Source of the DNA: Melioribacteraceae bacterium
GTDB taxonomy: Bacteria > Bacteroidota > Ignavibacteria > Ignavibacteriales > Melioribacteraceae
Direction of reading: 5' to 3'
Assembly (NCBI GenBank): GCA_028280855.1
Contig: JANQLA010000086.1
Coordinates: forward strand, 1-43,938
Length of the DNA stretch: 43,938 nucleotides
Below the pieces are notes generated by a model. That model was given only the letters and a program-made list of their open reading frames with translations. It was not told the origin of the DNA and did no database searches. Position numbers and translations under genes: made by a program. This document shows, piece by piece, positions 17,001 through 26,272 of the stretch (its first letter is position 1; each line of letters starts with the position of its first letter).

Positions 17001-18627
17001 CAATCCCCGCAAATCCGCTATATAAAGTGTTTGCCCCGCTTTTAACGGATACAAACATCAGGTCGTTTACTTCGTTGCCCGCTCCATGGGTTTTTAATTT
17101 AATTTGTGTTACGGTCCACCCGTCAATTTCGCTTGCGCAAAACGTAATGGGCAGCATTAGCTTATTGTTGTCTTCATTTATTTCACTTGGACAAAAAATA
17201 CGTTTTTCTTTCCCACCGGAAACAGTAAGCAATACTTCGGCAAAGTTCGCAACAGCTAACTTATCCCTATCGAGTAATAGATGCGCACTTAAATTGGAGC
17301 CGCTCACGTCTCCAGTCCATTTGTTAAAGTACCAGCCTGCGGATGGATTTGGAACTGCATGAACATTCATCTCTGTGTTAATATCAAACGGATGGTCACC
17401 CGGTACGGGAACAGTGCTGCACCCGTTATCTGCAGCTTCAGACGGTTCTATCATTACACGCAAGTTTACCTGTTGCGCCTGAAGTTTGTTCTTTTTCATG
17501 ATGCCGACCTGGAAACCGTAAACTTCATTTGAGAGGTAGAGAAAGTACCTATAGTAATCCCCTTGAATTAAACTTGAGTTACGAGATTTTGGCTGGGTTT
17601 GCGTTGTGGGATCAATTTGGCCGCTCAAATTCCACATGAATTGTTCGGATTGCAAAACGGGTCCGGCCAGAAATTCATTTGTTTCCTGTTTATAAACATG
17701 TGTGTATACACTGTTTTCACCGGGAACGGAAGTTAGAAATACATTGTCCATAAATATCATATCCCATGAAGAACTTTCCGAGACATGAACAGATTGAATC
17801 TGCAAAGGCAGTTCAGGATTGCTTAAGTTATAAGCAACCATATGAAAATCATTATTTGCATTATCATTGCCAGCCATAATTAAGCGGTCTGCCTCAGCGT
17901 ACATTCTTTGAATTTCGAAATTCGACGGTACGTTCGCTATTCGTTGCGGAGAATTGACATCGGAAACATCAATAATATCAATCGAATAAATATTTCCTTG
18001 TGCACGAGTTGCGCAGTAAACTCTGTTTGTGGATGGATCGTAGGTAATATCAACCCCGTTTCCTGATAATGGCAAAGTCGCTGTTTGTGTAACGTTAGCG
18101 GGATTTGAAACATCGAGTATTTCCAGGCTGTTCGTAAATACCTGGTCGCCAGTTTGTCTGGGAAGTAAAAACGCATTGCTTCCGCTGAAAACTATATCCC
18201 TCACACGTCCCGTAGCAACATATGTAAAAACCGGCGTAAACTGGATCGGCTCGGAATCGAATATTGAGATATCATAAACATACAGTTTATCGATACTATC
18301 CGAAATATAAAGATATCCGTTATGCACAAAGACTTCATTTGCAGAAGGGATATCGAAATCCCACCTTTTAATTGGAGTGTAAAGTTCAATCAAAGCATAG
18401 ACATGCAGCTTGTCGTTATAATCAATGACAAACATCCACTCATCGGTAATTGCCTGGGACCTCGAACTTACGCCTGTCCTGCTAGAATGGATGGAAATTT
18501 CTGTGGGCAGATCGGTTTCCTCTCCGATTTTTATACTGTTTTCGCCTATAACAGATAAACAAACAGTTGATGAAAGTAACAGTACTACAAATAACTCTTT
18601 AAAACTAAACTTGATATTTTGTATCAT
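14023..18627 (-). CDS. large secreted multidomain protein: propeller, beta-helix, Ig-like, T9SS sorting domain
   Basis: 1534-aa exported protein. Order: signal peptide (about 1-28); a beta-propeller of LVIVD-like repeats (about 40-380, for example LEILDVSNPANVTQ and IDIIDVSDVNSPQ); a short InlB-like 'bacterial repeat' (WYFNKWTGDVSG, near 435); a right-handed parallel beta-helix with more than a dozen NxIxxN-type coils (about 640-1130, NosD/PbH1 style); two Ig-like Big_2 domains (VSIEMGDTLQLTYTSYDQ and VFVYPGESIQFEALGFDQ); and a type IX sorting domain (NYPNPFNPETKISF, last ~85 residues). Beta-helices of this sort bind or cleave polysaccharides, but I see no catalytic motif. The start has GAGGG 5-9 nt upstream. 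The AraC-type gene lies just upstream on the same strand. Confidence 0.85.
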   Translation of the reverse strand: MIQNIKFSFKELFVVLLLSSTVCLSVIGENSIKIGEETDLPTEISIHSSRTGVSSRSQAITDEWMFVIDYNDKLHVYALIELYTPIKRWDFDIPSANEVFVHNGYLYISDSIDKLYVYDISIFDSEPIQFTPVFTYVATGRVRDIVFSGSNAFLLPRQTGDQVFTNSLEILDVSNPANVTQTATLPLSGNGVDITYDPSTNRVYCATRAQGNIYSIDIIDVSDVNSPQRIANVPSNFEIQRMYAEADRLIMAGNDNANNDFHMVAYNLSNPELPLQIQSVHVSESSSWDMIFMDNVFLTSVPGENSVYTHVYKQETNEFLAGPVLQSEQFMWNLSGQIDPTTQTQPKSRNSSLIQGDYYRYFLYLSNEVYGFQVGIMKKNKLQAQQVNLRVMIEPSEAADNGCSTVPVPGDHPFDINTEMNVHAVPNPSAGWYFNKWTGDVSGSNLSAHLLLDRDKLAVANFAEVLLTVSGGKEKRIFCPSEINEDNNKLMLPITFCASEIDGWTVTQIKLKTHGAGNEVNDLMFVSVKSGANTLYSGFAGIDNQIVEATLEPPISIGPGECVSVTVNYHFDFLDPNSYGSDEPKSFLVETDGVVAKPDNFEEGKIAGKAKSDTLYVARVYNNRDAVFATIQESISSAKTLSGDSCIVCPGIYDESVGHYDSTKSFTLFGKEGKRYTTIRSIDELKPSLAIGGKSKDITVTGFTLQPSTLLKTSTENRTTDIAQEGLSVGWFAKNTTIKDIKIESFELGLSISGRSSYGMFDNIEFGNCSQGIVIGRSHNNTIRNNSFSGLLDEEPSISLLYKSHNNKIENNTSDGKFSIKVIGSNGNRIINNQAATISLKSYIQFEKDCDSNLVALNKKMEIRLVGDGTGNKIVDNTTRLISANPKIHGMKDLHIKNNTINNYKFKGIDIDATFGRVTGLKIIDNTIKFAKTGGIYVKDAKDFIIRDNTVSNNGFSSEENTYSGVYLNDCENGKIEDNYIYKNGKHGLEIEHSKNINITDNRITKHENTKFTLFEGIGIKLKNVKKAYIGSNKLLANCDDMLIDDSEYVRVGLNVVSETFCIYSGIHIKDSDPIIEYNNITNNNGNGIVIEGNSNPVIFGNNIYGNGSYGINNETGNNTVLADGNFWGESGQPGDNHIIGDVIANNWRESEASFVGDFDSDSIVVYPGLIDSVSYFIRDLSGSEHNYRLQIDDPLNWYTGAAEQFGSSTDSTSSIFTIPFEVPGDIAGTEMNEISVNAYLTTNDSLLFTSTLRLATYTPVPERIVIQPDSVSIEMGDTLQLTYTSYDQMDNTIVTPLQWIASKGSIDNNGIFIADSSAGAVKITAQLQGGSLTSAATLFISEILPALSRIKIEPDSVFVYPGESIQFEALGFDQNGMNFELNPEWECDGGIINIYGLFLADSTSGEFTVTVYDTVTGISANGYVTILPVVSVDNKNRIPANFILNQNYPNPFNPETKISFGIPYSGKVKIEIFNILGQRIEVLKDGYMQAGFSTITWNPESLASGVYILVMNAKNGNKNRNGFIAHKKMIYLK

Positions 18628-18779
18628 CTTTCCCTCACGTAATTTATACAGGATTTATTTATGCTCGTCAAGTTCCGGATATAGTTTATCGTCAATTAAC
18701 ATTAGCTATTAATTAAATTCAATAGAGAGGTATACTAAAACAGGAAATGGTATATCAGAAAAGGAATTGGGACAACGAG

Positions 18780-19925
18780 TTACTTATTTAACTTCAATTT
18801 GTATTCGTTTGGGGTTAACCCGGTGGCTTGTTTGAATACACGGTTAAATGTAGAACGGGAATTAAAACCGGTTTTTAAGAAAATTTCTTCAATAGAGGAA
18901 TTATCTTTAACCGTTTCGAGCAGGAGTTTTGCTTCTTGAATCCGATACTCATTTAAGAAGTTCGAAAAATTATTTCCAGTAAGTTCATTGATAACGATCG
19001 AGAGTTTTTTAGGAGAAACGTGAATTTTTTTTGCGAATTGCTCTACTTTAAGATTCGGATCGATAAAAAACTTTTTTTCAGTTAGTACATCGGTAATTAA
19101 TTTTAAGATTTCCTTTTTTTCATCTTCGTCAATAATATATTTTGGCGATTCGTGTCCAACATCGTTAATCATTACTTTTGCCTTTCTTAACCTTGTTTGA
19201 ATTTCTATTGTTGATTGGTTTATCCTAAAAAGCCCTAAAAAAACAATAATCACTAAACTGCTGGTTTGCGCAACTATTTCGTATACGTCTTTCGGGAAGA
19301 AGAAAAAGAAAAGAAACACAATTGATTCAAACAGGAAAAAAGTCAAAATGAAAACCCTTAGCCATTGCAATGCAATGTTCTTATCTATAATACGATCGGA
19401 CATATTGTTCTTAGACGATTTTAGAAGAATCACAAAGTTTGCCAAATAAAAGAAAAACTGGGCGTAATAAACGACTATTAGTAAAAATAGGAACGAATCG
19501 GTAGAAGAATTTTCGGTTTCATTCGTGGGATTCCAAGCTATAAAGTCTATCTGAGATTCATTGGAAAGCGGGTAGTAAAAAACGGAGGTCGCAATCAGAG
19601 CAGCAAGTGGAATAATATAGTGAAGATAAGATTTTTCATTTGAAAGTTCTTTCCTGGTGAATACGAGTCTTTTTGCGTAAAGAAAAAAAATCGGATAAAT
19701 TAAATAGAGTATTGTAAGATAAACCGGATAAGTGATTGTTGCGAAGGTCCAAAATTTAATCGATATACTAAGTTCGATTAAACCTGCTATGATAATGATA
19801 ACCAACAGAGAAAAAACATAGGAAGTATAATTTGACCTGATTTTATCCAACTGAATGAAGAAATAGATTAGAGCGACTGCAGTAATTATGTACGTGATTG
19901 TTATCAGTTGATAAAATGATATCAA
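18780..19925 (-). CDS. membrane-anchored AraC-family transcriptional regulator
   Basis: 381-aa regulator. The N-terminal ~230 residues form about seven transmembrane helices, then comes a linker and a C-terminal AraC double helix-turn-helix (about 280-381) ending in FNSRSTFNRVFKQATGLTPNEYK, the second HTH signature. Such membrane AraC proteins sense envelope or extracellular signals. The start is TTG 19925, since an in-frame TAA lies six codons upstream with no ATG between. It is upstream of, and co-directional with, the 1534-aa secreted protein (152-bp gap), which makes that gene a natural target; this is inference. Confidence 0.85.
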   Translation of the reverse strand: MISFYQLITITYIITAVALIYFFIQLDKIRSNYTSYVFSLLVIIIIAGLIELSISIKFWTFATITYPVYLTILYLIYPIFFLYAKRLVFTRKELSNEKSYLHYIIPLAALIATSVFYYPLSNESQIDFIAWNPTNETENSSTDSFLFLLIVVYYAQFFFYLANFVILLKSSKNNMSDRIIDKNIALQWLRVFILTFFLFESIVFLFFFFFPKDVYEIVAQTSSLVIIVFLGLFRINQSTIEIQTRLRKAKVMINDVGHESPKYIIDEDEKKEILKLITDVLTEKKFFIDPNLKVEQFAKKIHVSPKKLSIVINELTGNNFSNFLNEYRIQEAKLLLETVKDNSSIEEIFLKTGFNSRSTFNRVFKQATGLTPNEYKLKLNK

Positions 19926-20154
19926 TTCAGTTCCGATGCTATGTTATGTTGATCAATAAATATAAATAATATTTGCTTCTAAAACGACAATTAACTCCGA
20001 ATATTGGTTGTCTTGTCCTTTTTAGTAAATGATCTTTAGATTTCTTTTGGTTTTTTATTCTTTAAGAGCATTTGCCTGTCAAAGCGTCACCTTGATAAAC
20101 CAACACCATTTCCATATTTTTCCCGTTCTCTTTAAACAAATTAAGTGGCTGAAA

Positions 20155-22611
20155 ATGAGATACCCGTTTGCTGAAGCTGAGTTGAGGTGGCAGAAATATT
20201 GGGACGACAAAAAAGTACATAAAACCGACTTGAGCGATCTTGAAAAAGCGATTTATTGTCTGGTTATGTTTATATATCCCTCCGGCGCTAAATTACATTG
20301 CGGTCACTGGTATAATTACGGTCCTACAGACTCATGGGCGCGCTTTAAAAAATTGCAAGGTTACAACGTATTTGAACCTATGGGCTACGATGCATTCGGG
20401 CTTCCGGCCGAAAACTATGCAATTCAAACAGGAATTCATCCTAAAGACAGTACGCTTACAAACATTGACGATATACGTGTACAGTTGAAGCGTATGGGCT
20501 GTATGTACGATTGGGATGCAGAGCTGATGACGTGCGCTCCCGAATATTATAAATGGAATCAATGGTTATTCTTACAACTATACAAAAAAGGATTGGCTTA
20601 CAGGAAAAATGCGCCGGTTAACTGGTGCCCATCCTGTAATACAGTGTTGGCAAACGAGCAGGTTCAATCCGACGGAACGTGTGAACGCTGCGGAACACCT
20701 GTGATTCAGAAAGCATTGACGCAGTGGTTCTTTAAAATTACCGAATATGCGGATGAGCTTTTAGAAGGCCTTAAAAAAATTGATTGGCCAGATAAAACAA
20801 AACACATGCAGGAAAATTGGATTGGTCGCAGCTACGGCGCAGAAGCTAAATTCAAGCTGGCGGATCATGATGATGTAATTGATATTTACACAACACGTCC
20901 AGATACATTATTCGGCGCAACGTATATGGTGTTATCGCCGGAACATCCGCTGGTTGAAAAAATTACAACTGATGAAAACAAGCATGCGGTTGAAGAATAT
21001 CAGAAATCCGTACAATCTTTATCTGAGATTGATAGAACTTCTACGGCTAAAGAAAAGACCGGAATTTTTACGGGTGCGTATGCAATTAACCCGGTTAACG
21101 ATGAAAAGATTCCTATCTGGATTGCCGATTACGTTTTGATGACATACGGTACCGGTGCAATTATGGCTGTACCAGGGCAGGACGAGCGCGACTGGGAGTT
21201 TGCAGAAAAATTTGATTTACCAATTATTCAAACTGTCCAGCCGCCCGATGGTTTTGAAGGAAAAGCTTACTTAGGCGATGGTCCTGCAATTAACAGTTCA
21301 TTCCTTGATGGACTGGACGTTACCGACGCTAAAGCTAAAATTATAAATTGGCTTGAAGATAAAGGGATCGGAGAAAGTAAAGTAAACTACCGGTTGCGTG
21401 ATTGGCTTATATCCCGTCAACGTTATTGGGGCACTCCAATACCAATAGTTTATTGTGAAAGTTGCGGTGAAGTACCTGTGCCTGAAGATCAACTCCCTGT
21501 CGAACTTCCTTACGATGTTGACTTCAAGCCTGACGGCGGATCTCCATTAGCGAGCAATAAAGAATTTGTAAATACATCTTGCCCGACATGCGGCGAACCT
21601 GCAAAACGTGATGTTGACACAATGGATACGTTTGTGGATTCGTCGTGGTATTACTTGCGTTATCTTGATCCCGGCTATTCCGAAGGAGCCTTTAATAAGA
21701 GCCTTGGCGAGAGCTGGACTCCTGTAAATATGTATGTTGGCGGAGCTGAACATGCAACAATGCATTTGTTGTATGCTCGTTTCGTTCACAAGTTTATAAG
21801 AGATTTAGGACTGGTAAGTTCGGATGAACCGTTTCAAAAATTAATTCATCAAGGTACAATAACCAACAACGGCGTAAAGATGTCGAAATCTAAAGGTAAC
21901 GTTGTAAACCCTGATGATTTCATCAAAGACTATGGCTCAGACGTGTTTAGGATGTACTTAATGTTTATGGGCCCATATGAGCTTGGCGGCGATTGGAGCG
22001 ATAAAGGAATAGTTGGTGTTGACAGGTTTGTCCAGCGTGTATACTCATTGGTTGAAAAACATGAAGGATTGTCGAAAAATGTTAAAGCAAAAACTCAATA
22101 CGATATACAATTGCTTAACGGATATGAACAAAATCTTTATAGAAAAGTAAACCAAACACTGAGTAAGTATGAAGTTGAGATTGAGCATTTTAGGTTCAAC
22201 ACTGCAGTTGCAGCTTTAATGGAACTAATGAATGAGCTTACAAAAGACATTGATAATTCATCGGATGAGTTGAAGCTATATGCGCTGGAAAGGTTAATTA
22301 CAATGTTGGCTCCGCTTGCTCCTCATCTTGGGGAAGAAGCATGGCAAATACTTGGGTACAAAGAGACATTATTTGAAAATCCGGTTTGGTTTTCGGTAGA
22401 TGAAAAAGCCATGGTTGAAGATACCGTAACAATTGTTGTTCAGGTAATGGGTAAAGTACGTGCTAAACTTGAATTGCCCAAAGACAGTGATGAAAACATT
22501 GTAAAAGTAGCGGCATTTGAAAATGAAAATGTGAAACTCCATACTGAAGGTAAGCAGGTTATTAAAGAAATATACGTTCAAAATAAAATTTATAATATAG
22601 TAGCAAAGTAA
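20155..22611 (+). CDS. leuS: leucyl-tRNA synthetase
   Basis: Charges tRNA-Leu; cytoplasmic class Ia synthetase of 818 aa. Signatures: the HIGH box appears as LHCGH, the KMSKS box is GVKMSKSKGN, zinc-type cysteine pairs lie in WCPSC...CERCG and YCESCG...CPTCG, and the CP1 editing domain includes TTRPDTLFGATY and VPGQDERDWEFA. The variant CLVMFIYPSGAKLHCGH and the second Cys-pair set mark a lineage-specific LeuS form. ATG 20155 is chosen because MRYPFAEAELRWQKYW is the natural N terminus; the 42 residues that could be added from 20029 have no family resemblance. A GxxExxY cassette and serS follow. Confidence 0.95.
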   Translation: MRYPFAEAELRWQKYWDDKKVHKTDLSDLEKAIYCLVMFIYPSGAKLHCGHWYNYGPTDSWARFKKLQGYNVFEPMGYDAFGLPAENYAIQTGIHPKDSTLTNIDDIRVQLKRMGCMYDWDAELMTCAPEYYKWNQWLFLQLYKKGLAYRKNAPVNWCPSCNTVLANEQVQSDGTCERCGTPVIQKALTQWFFKITEYADELLEGLKKIDWPDKTKHMQENWIGRSYGAEAKFKLADHDDVIDIYTTRPDTLFGATYMVLSPEHPLVEKITTDENKHAVEEYQKSVQSLSEIDRTSTAKEKTGIFTGAYAINPVNDEKIPIWIADYVLMTYGTGAIMAVPGQDERDWEFAEKFDLPIIQTVQPPDGFEGKAYLGDGPAINSSFLDGLDVTDAKAKIINWLEDKGIGESKVNYRLRDWLISRQRYWGTPIPIVYCESCGEVPVPEDQLPVELPYDVDFKPDGGSPLASNKEFVNTSCPTCGEPAKRDVDTMDTFVDSSWYYLRYLDPGYSEGAFNKSLGESWTPVNMYVGGAEHATMHLLYARFVHKFIRDLGLVSSDEPFQKLIHQGTITNNGVKMSKSKGNVVNPDDFIKDYGSDVFRMYLMFMGPYELGGDWSDKGIVGVDRFVQRVYSLVEKHEGLSKNVKAKTQYDIQLLNGYEQNLYRKVNQTLSKYEVEIEHFRFNTAVAALMELMNELTKDIDNSSDELKLYALERLITMLAPLAPHLGEEAWQILGYKETLFENPVWFSVDEKAMVEDTVTIVVQVMGKVRAKLELPKDSDENIVKVAAFENENVKLHTEGKQVIKEIYVQNKIYNIVAK

Positions 22612-22615
22612 AATA

Positions 22616-22654
22616 GAACACAGATTTTCATGATTATCATGAAATGCATGATTG
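22616..22654. repeat. left arm of GxxExxY cassette B (inverted 9-nt-unit repeat)
   Basis: Starts with GAACACAGAT and continues as four 9-nt units such as TCATGATTA. The first ten bases recur exactly on the other strand at the far end of the cassette (23085 leftward), and the next ten match at eight positions. It begins 5 bp after the leuS stop. Confidence 0.75.
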
Positions 22655-22658
22655 AAAA

Positions 22659-23057
22659 ATGGATACAAGTTACAAGCATTCAGATATTACGGATAAAATT
22701 ATTAAGGCATTTTATGCTGTTTATAATTCTTTAGGTTATGGATTTTTAGAAAAGGTTTACGAAAACTCACTTTTTATTCAGCTTAAAGAATTAGGATTAT
22801 CAGGTGAAAAACAAAAGCCAATTGACGTTTACTTTAAAGGTCAAAAGGTAGGGGAATATTTTGCTGACATAGTTGTGGAAGAAAAAGTAATAGTAGAGTT
22901 AAAAGCTTGTGAGAGTATATGTGAAGAGCATGAAGCTCAGCTTACTAATTATTTGAGAGCTACGAATATTGAAGTTGGTCTACTTCTAAATTTTGGTAAG
23001 ACACCACAAGTTAAAAGAAAAGTTTTTGATAATGAATACAAAACTCATCATGATTGA
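22659..23057 (+). CDS. GxxExxY protein (PDDEXK_3-like)
   Basis: Intact 132-aa member of the GxxExxY family. The motif is GFLEKVY near residues 28-34. A PD-(D/E)xK-like core follows: D in YFADIVVE and VIVELKACE about ten residues later, then a helix with HEAQLTNYLRAT and the closing VGLLLNFG. This core is found in small nuclease-fold proteins, but activity has not been shown to my knowledge. It lies between leuS and serS, enclosed by inverted repeat arms, and its last codons overlap the inner units of the right arm. It is divergent from the decayed copy at 8119, so the two are not recent duplicates. Confidence 0.85.
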   Translation: MDTSYKHSDITDKIIKAFYAVYNSLGYGFLEKVYENSLFIQLKELGLSGEKQKPIDVYFKGQKVGEYFADIVVEEKVIVELKACESICEEHEAQLTNYLRATNIEVGLLLNFGKTPQVKRKVFDNEYKTHHD

Positions 23058-23085
23058 TCTTGAAAATCATGATGATCTGTGTTCC
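23046..23085. repeat. right arm of GxxExxY cassette B
   Basis: Read on the minus strand from 23085: GGAACACAGAT, then 9-nt units such as TCATGATTT. It mirrors the left arm at 22616-22654 and runs into the 3' end of the GxxExxY gene. The serS SD (GGAG, 23097-23100) begins 11 bp outside it. Confidence 0.75.
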
Positions 23086-23105
23086 ATTAAAAATATGGAG
23101 AATTG

Positions 23106-24383
23106 ATGTTAGATATTAAAGTTATTCGCGAAAATCCTGGGGAAGTAAAAGAAGGTATTCGAAACAAGAATGAAAAAGATAATATTGACGAGATATTAGA
23201 ACTTGATCAAAAACGACGATCATTTATCAGCGAAGTAGACGAACTCAAAGCAAGGCGCAATAACGTATCTCAGCAAATCGGACAAATAAAAAGAACCGGC
23301 GGAGATGCCACCGGAATAATTGCCGAAATGAAAGTAGTTTCCGATCAAATTACCGACATGGACGTACAGCTTGGAGAACTCGAGTTCAAATTAGACGAAC
23401 TGTTGGCATGGACTTGTAACTTGCCGCATGAATCGGTTCCTATCGGTAAATCCGCTGAAGATAATGTTGAGGCGAGGCAATGGTTACCCGAAGGATTCGA
23501 GTTCGAAAATAAGTTTAAACCTCTTGATCATGTTGAGCTGGGCAAAAAGCACAACATACTCGACTTTGAGCGCGGTGCGAAAATAAGCGGATCTGGATTT
23601 CCGGTATATGTAGGAAAAGGAGCAACACTTGAGCGCGCATTAATTAATTATATGCTGGATGTCCATATCAATGAGCATAACTATACCGAAATAATGCCGC
23701 CGTTTTTAGTTAACCGTGATTCAATGATAGGTACCGGGCAAATACCCAAATTAGAAGAAGATATGTATTTCATGGAAAAAGACGACTTGTTCACCATACC
23801 AACAGCAGAGGTTCCCATTACAAATATGCATCGCGGCGAAATTCTAACTGAAGATAATCTCACAATAAATTATGTGGGTTATTCAGCATGTTTCAGAAGG
23901 GAAGCGGGCTCTTACGGCAAAGATTCCAAAGGCTTTTTACGGGTTCATCAATTTAACAAAGTTGAAATGGTAAAATTTGCTAAGCCTGAAAACTCTTACG
24001 ACGAATTGGAAAATCTTGTTACCGACGCCGAAGACATCCTGCACACGCTGAATGTTCCCTACCGAATAATGACATTATGTACGGGGGACTTAAGCTTTAA
24101 CGCTGCAAAGTGTTACGACATTGAGACGTGGTCGCCAGCAGAAGAAAAGTGGCTTGAGGCGTCGTCTTGCAGCAACTTCGAAGCGTTCCAGGCGCGTAGG
24201 GCAAATATTAAATACAGGAAAAACGAAAACAAAAAAGTAGAATTTGTGCACACGCTAAACGGATCGGGACTGGCAACAAGCCGGCTAATGGTTTCCCTTT
24301 TGGAAAACAATCAAACAGAAGATGGAAAGATCATTGTTCCCAAACCGCTTAGAAAGTATACTAATTTTGACCTTATTGGTTAA
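23106..24383 (+). CDS. serS: seryl-tRNA synthetase
   Basis: Class II synthetase of 425 aa. The N-terminal coiled-coil arm (about 30-105, [20 protein letters not shown]) binds the long variable arm of tRNA-Ser. Motif 2 is [21 protein letters not shown] and motif 3 is [20 protein letters not shown] 23106 is preferred over the TTG one codon earlier because the protein naturally starts [11 protein letters not shown] and GGAG is 5 nt before the ATG. A strong terminator follows at 24410. Confidence 0.95.
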   Translation: MLDIKVIRENPGEVKEGIRNKNEKDNIDEILELDQKRRSFISEVDELKARRNNVSQQIGQIKRTGGDATGIIAEMKVVSDQITDMDVQLGELEFKLDELLAWTCNLPHESVPIGKSAEDNVEARQWLPEGFEFENKFKPLDHVELGKKHNILDFERGAKISGSGFPVYVGKGATLERALINYMLDVHINEHNYTEIMPPFLVNRDSMIGTGQIPKLEEDMYFMEKDDLFTIPTAEVPITNMHRGEILTEDNLTINYVGYSACFRREAGSYGKDSKGFLRVHQFNKVEMVKFAKPENSYDELENLVTDAEDILHTLNVPYRIMTLCTGDLSFNAAKCYDIETWSPAEEKWLEASSCSNFEAFQARRANIKYRKNENKKVEFVHTLNGSGLATSRLMVSLLENNQTEDGKIIVPKPLRKYTNFDLIG

Positions 24384-24409
24384 TTAGAATTAAATAAATT
24401 ATTTTATGT

Positions 24410-24457
24410 ATGGGTTGTCCTTTTATAATGCAATTATTGGGCAACCCATTATTTTTT
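24410..24457 (+). terminator. intrinsic terminator after serS
   Basis: Stem ATGGGTTGTCC (24410-24420) with GGGCAACCCAT (24439-24449), 11 bp with one G-U pair, followed by ATTATTTTTTG-type T-run. Confidence 0.85.
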
Positions 24458-24510
24458 GAACTAAATAGATAAATCGGGGTTCTTTATAAAGACCAAAAAA
24501 GCGGCGTTCA

Positions 24511-26259
24511 ATGGGAAGTCTCTCACACTTAAATAAATATTTCAAAAGGTATAAAAGCAAAATCTTTTTAGGAATGCTCTTTATACTAGTATCAAACGCC
24601 GCGCAGGTTTACATTCCGCTATTGATAAGAGACGGAATCGATGCTTTAAAGAATAATGTAAGCATGGATTCCATTATCAACACTGCATTATTGATTGTCG
24701 GGTTCGCATTGATTAGCGGTGTGTTCAGGTTTCTGATTCGTCAAACTGTAATTGTATCCTCCTGGCAAATTGAATACGATTTACGGTTGGATTTTTGGTC
24801 GCATATACAAAAACTGCCGTTACGCTTTTTTCAGAATAATTCTACCGGTAATATTATGGCGCACGCTACAAACGATATTACTGCTGTAAGAATGTATCTA
24901 GGGCCAGCGGTTATGTATTCCGCCGATACCATAGTAAAGTACGTTATTGTTATTGCTATTATGATTACTCTTAGCCCGTGGCTAACATTATACTCATTGC
25001 TGCCTTTGCCGATATTGTCATATTTTGTATATAAATTGAGTAAAAAGATTCATAAGAAGTTTACATTAATCCAGGAAAAATTTTCGGAGTTAACTACAAA
25101 AGCACAGGAAAGTTTTTCCGGTATCAGGGTAGTAAAATCATACGTAAGGGAACAGAGCGAGATAGAATCTTTTACCAAGCTCAGCAGCGAATATTTAGAT
25201 CGCACAATGGACAAGGTTCGTATACAGGCGCTGTTTATGCCCCTGTTGTTTTTGATTACCGGTACATCGATTATCATTGTTATCCTTGTTGGAGGCAACA
25301 TGGTAATAAACGGATCGCTAACTCTTGGTGATATGGTTGCATTTATAAGTTACCTGGGATTATTGATTTGGCCGACTATCGCATTTGGGTGGGTTGCAAA
25401 TATCATTCAGCAAGCCGATGCAAGTATGAAACGACTGCGCAAAATAATGAGCGAAGAGCGAGAAATTGAAGATACCTCAAAAACCAGCTTTCAAATAAAC
25501 GGAATAAGCGGTCGGGTGGAATTTGAAAATGTTAAGTTTCGTTACAATGACAACTTGCCCGATGTACTTAAGGAAATAAACTTAGCTATTCCTGAAGGAA
25601 CAACACTTGCAGTTGTAGGGCACACCGGCGAAGGAAAATCCACACTCGTAAATTTAATCGCGCGTCTTTATGATATAACGGGCGGAAAACTTAAAATTGA
25701 CGGGTATGAGATAGATTCAATCCCCTTAAAAATCCTTCGGGAAAACATAGGCTTTGTATCACAGGAGACATTCCTCTTTTCAGATACTTTGGCAAACAAC
25801 ATTTTATACGGTGTAAGAAATAAAGATATGTCATTGGTAGAAAAGGTATCTGCTATTTCAAAACTCGATAAAGATGTAGAGTCATTCCCTGCAAAATATG
25901 AAACTATACTCGGCGAGCGCGGCATAACTCTTTCCGGCGGACAGAAACAGCGAACTTGCCTGGCACGAGCGTTAGCCATTGATCCGAAAATACTGATACT
26001 GGATGATTCTTTTTCCGCAGTTGATACGAATACCGAAGAAGAAATTCTGGGTAACCTTAAAGAGTTTATGAAAGGCCGAACCAGTATTATTATCAGTCAC
26101 AGGATTTCAACCGTAAAAGATGCCGATAATATAATTGTTCTTGATAAAGGTGAAATAGCCGAACAAGGAACTCACGACGAACTGGTTGCTACGGACGGTA
26201 TTTACGCCGACTTGCACTACAAACAATTACTTGAAGAAGAACTTAAAGAGCTAAATTAA
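24511..26259 (+). CDS. ABC exporter half-transporter with degenerate ATP site (subunit 1)
   Basis: 582-aa half-transporter: six transmembrane helices (about 1-310) then a nucleotide-binding domain. Walker A is G370-HTGEGKST, the signature is LSGGQ (474-478), and the H-loop His is H530. The residue after the Walker B Asp (D498) is D499 where the catalytic Glu belongs, so its own ATP site should hydrolyse poorly. This is the pattern of the degenerate subunit of heterodimeric exporters such as TM287/288 or BmrCD. The partner is the gene at 27293. No good SD is visible. The substrate is unknown; the family includes drug and lipid exporters. Confidence 0.9.
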   Translation: MGSLSHLNKYFKRYKSKIFLGMLFILVSNAAQVYIPLLIRDGIDALKNNVSMDSIINTALLIVGFALISGVFRFLIRQTVIVSSWQIEYDLRLDFWSHIQKLPLRFFQNNSTGNIMAHATNDITAVRMYLGPAVMYSADTIVKYVIVIAIMITLSPWLTLYSLLPLPILSYFVYKLSKKIHKKFTLIQEKFSELTTKAQESFSGIRVVKSYVREQSEIESFTKLSSEYLDRTMDKVRIQALFMPLLFLITGTSIIIVILVGGNMVINGSLTLGDMVAFISYLGLLIWPTIAFGWVANIIQQADASMKRLRKIMSEEREIEDTSKTSFQINGISGRVEFENVKFRYNDNLPDVLKEINLAIPEGTTLAVVGHTGEGKSTLVNLIARLYDITGGKLKIDGYEIDSIPLKILRENIGFVSQETFLFSDTLANNILYGVRNKDMSLVEKVSAISKLDKDVESFPAKYETILGERGITLSGGQKQRTCLARALAIDPKILILDDSFSAVDTNTEEEILGNLKEFMKGRTSIIISHRISTVKDADNIIVLDKGEIAEQGTHDELVATDGIYADLHYKQLLEEELKELN

Positions 26260-26272
26260 GAAAGGAAAAAAA

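Noticed and set aside
20029..20154. 42-residue N-terminal extension of leuS
   Set aside because: No family similarity; the enzyme naturally begins at MRYPFAEAE.
22616..23085. Cassette B as a classic insertion sequence or CRISPR remnant
   Set aside because: No transposase-like protein, no target duplication that I can see, and the 9-nt units have no spacers.
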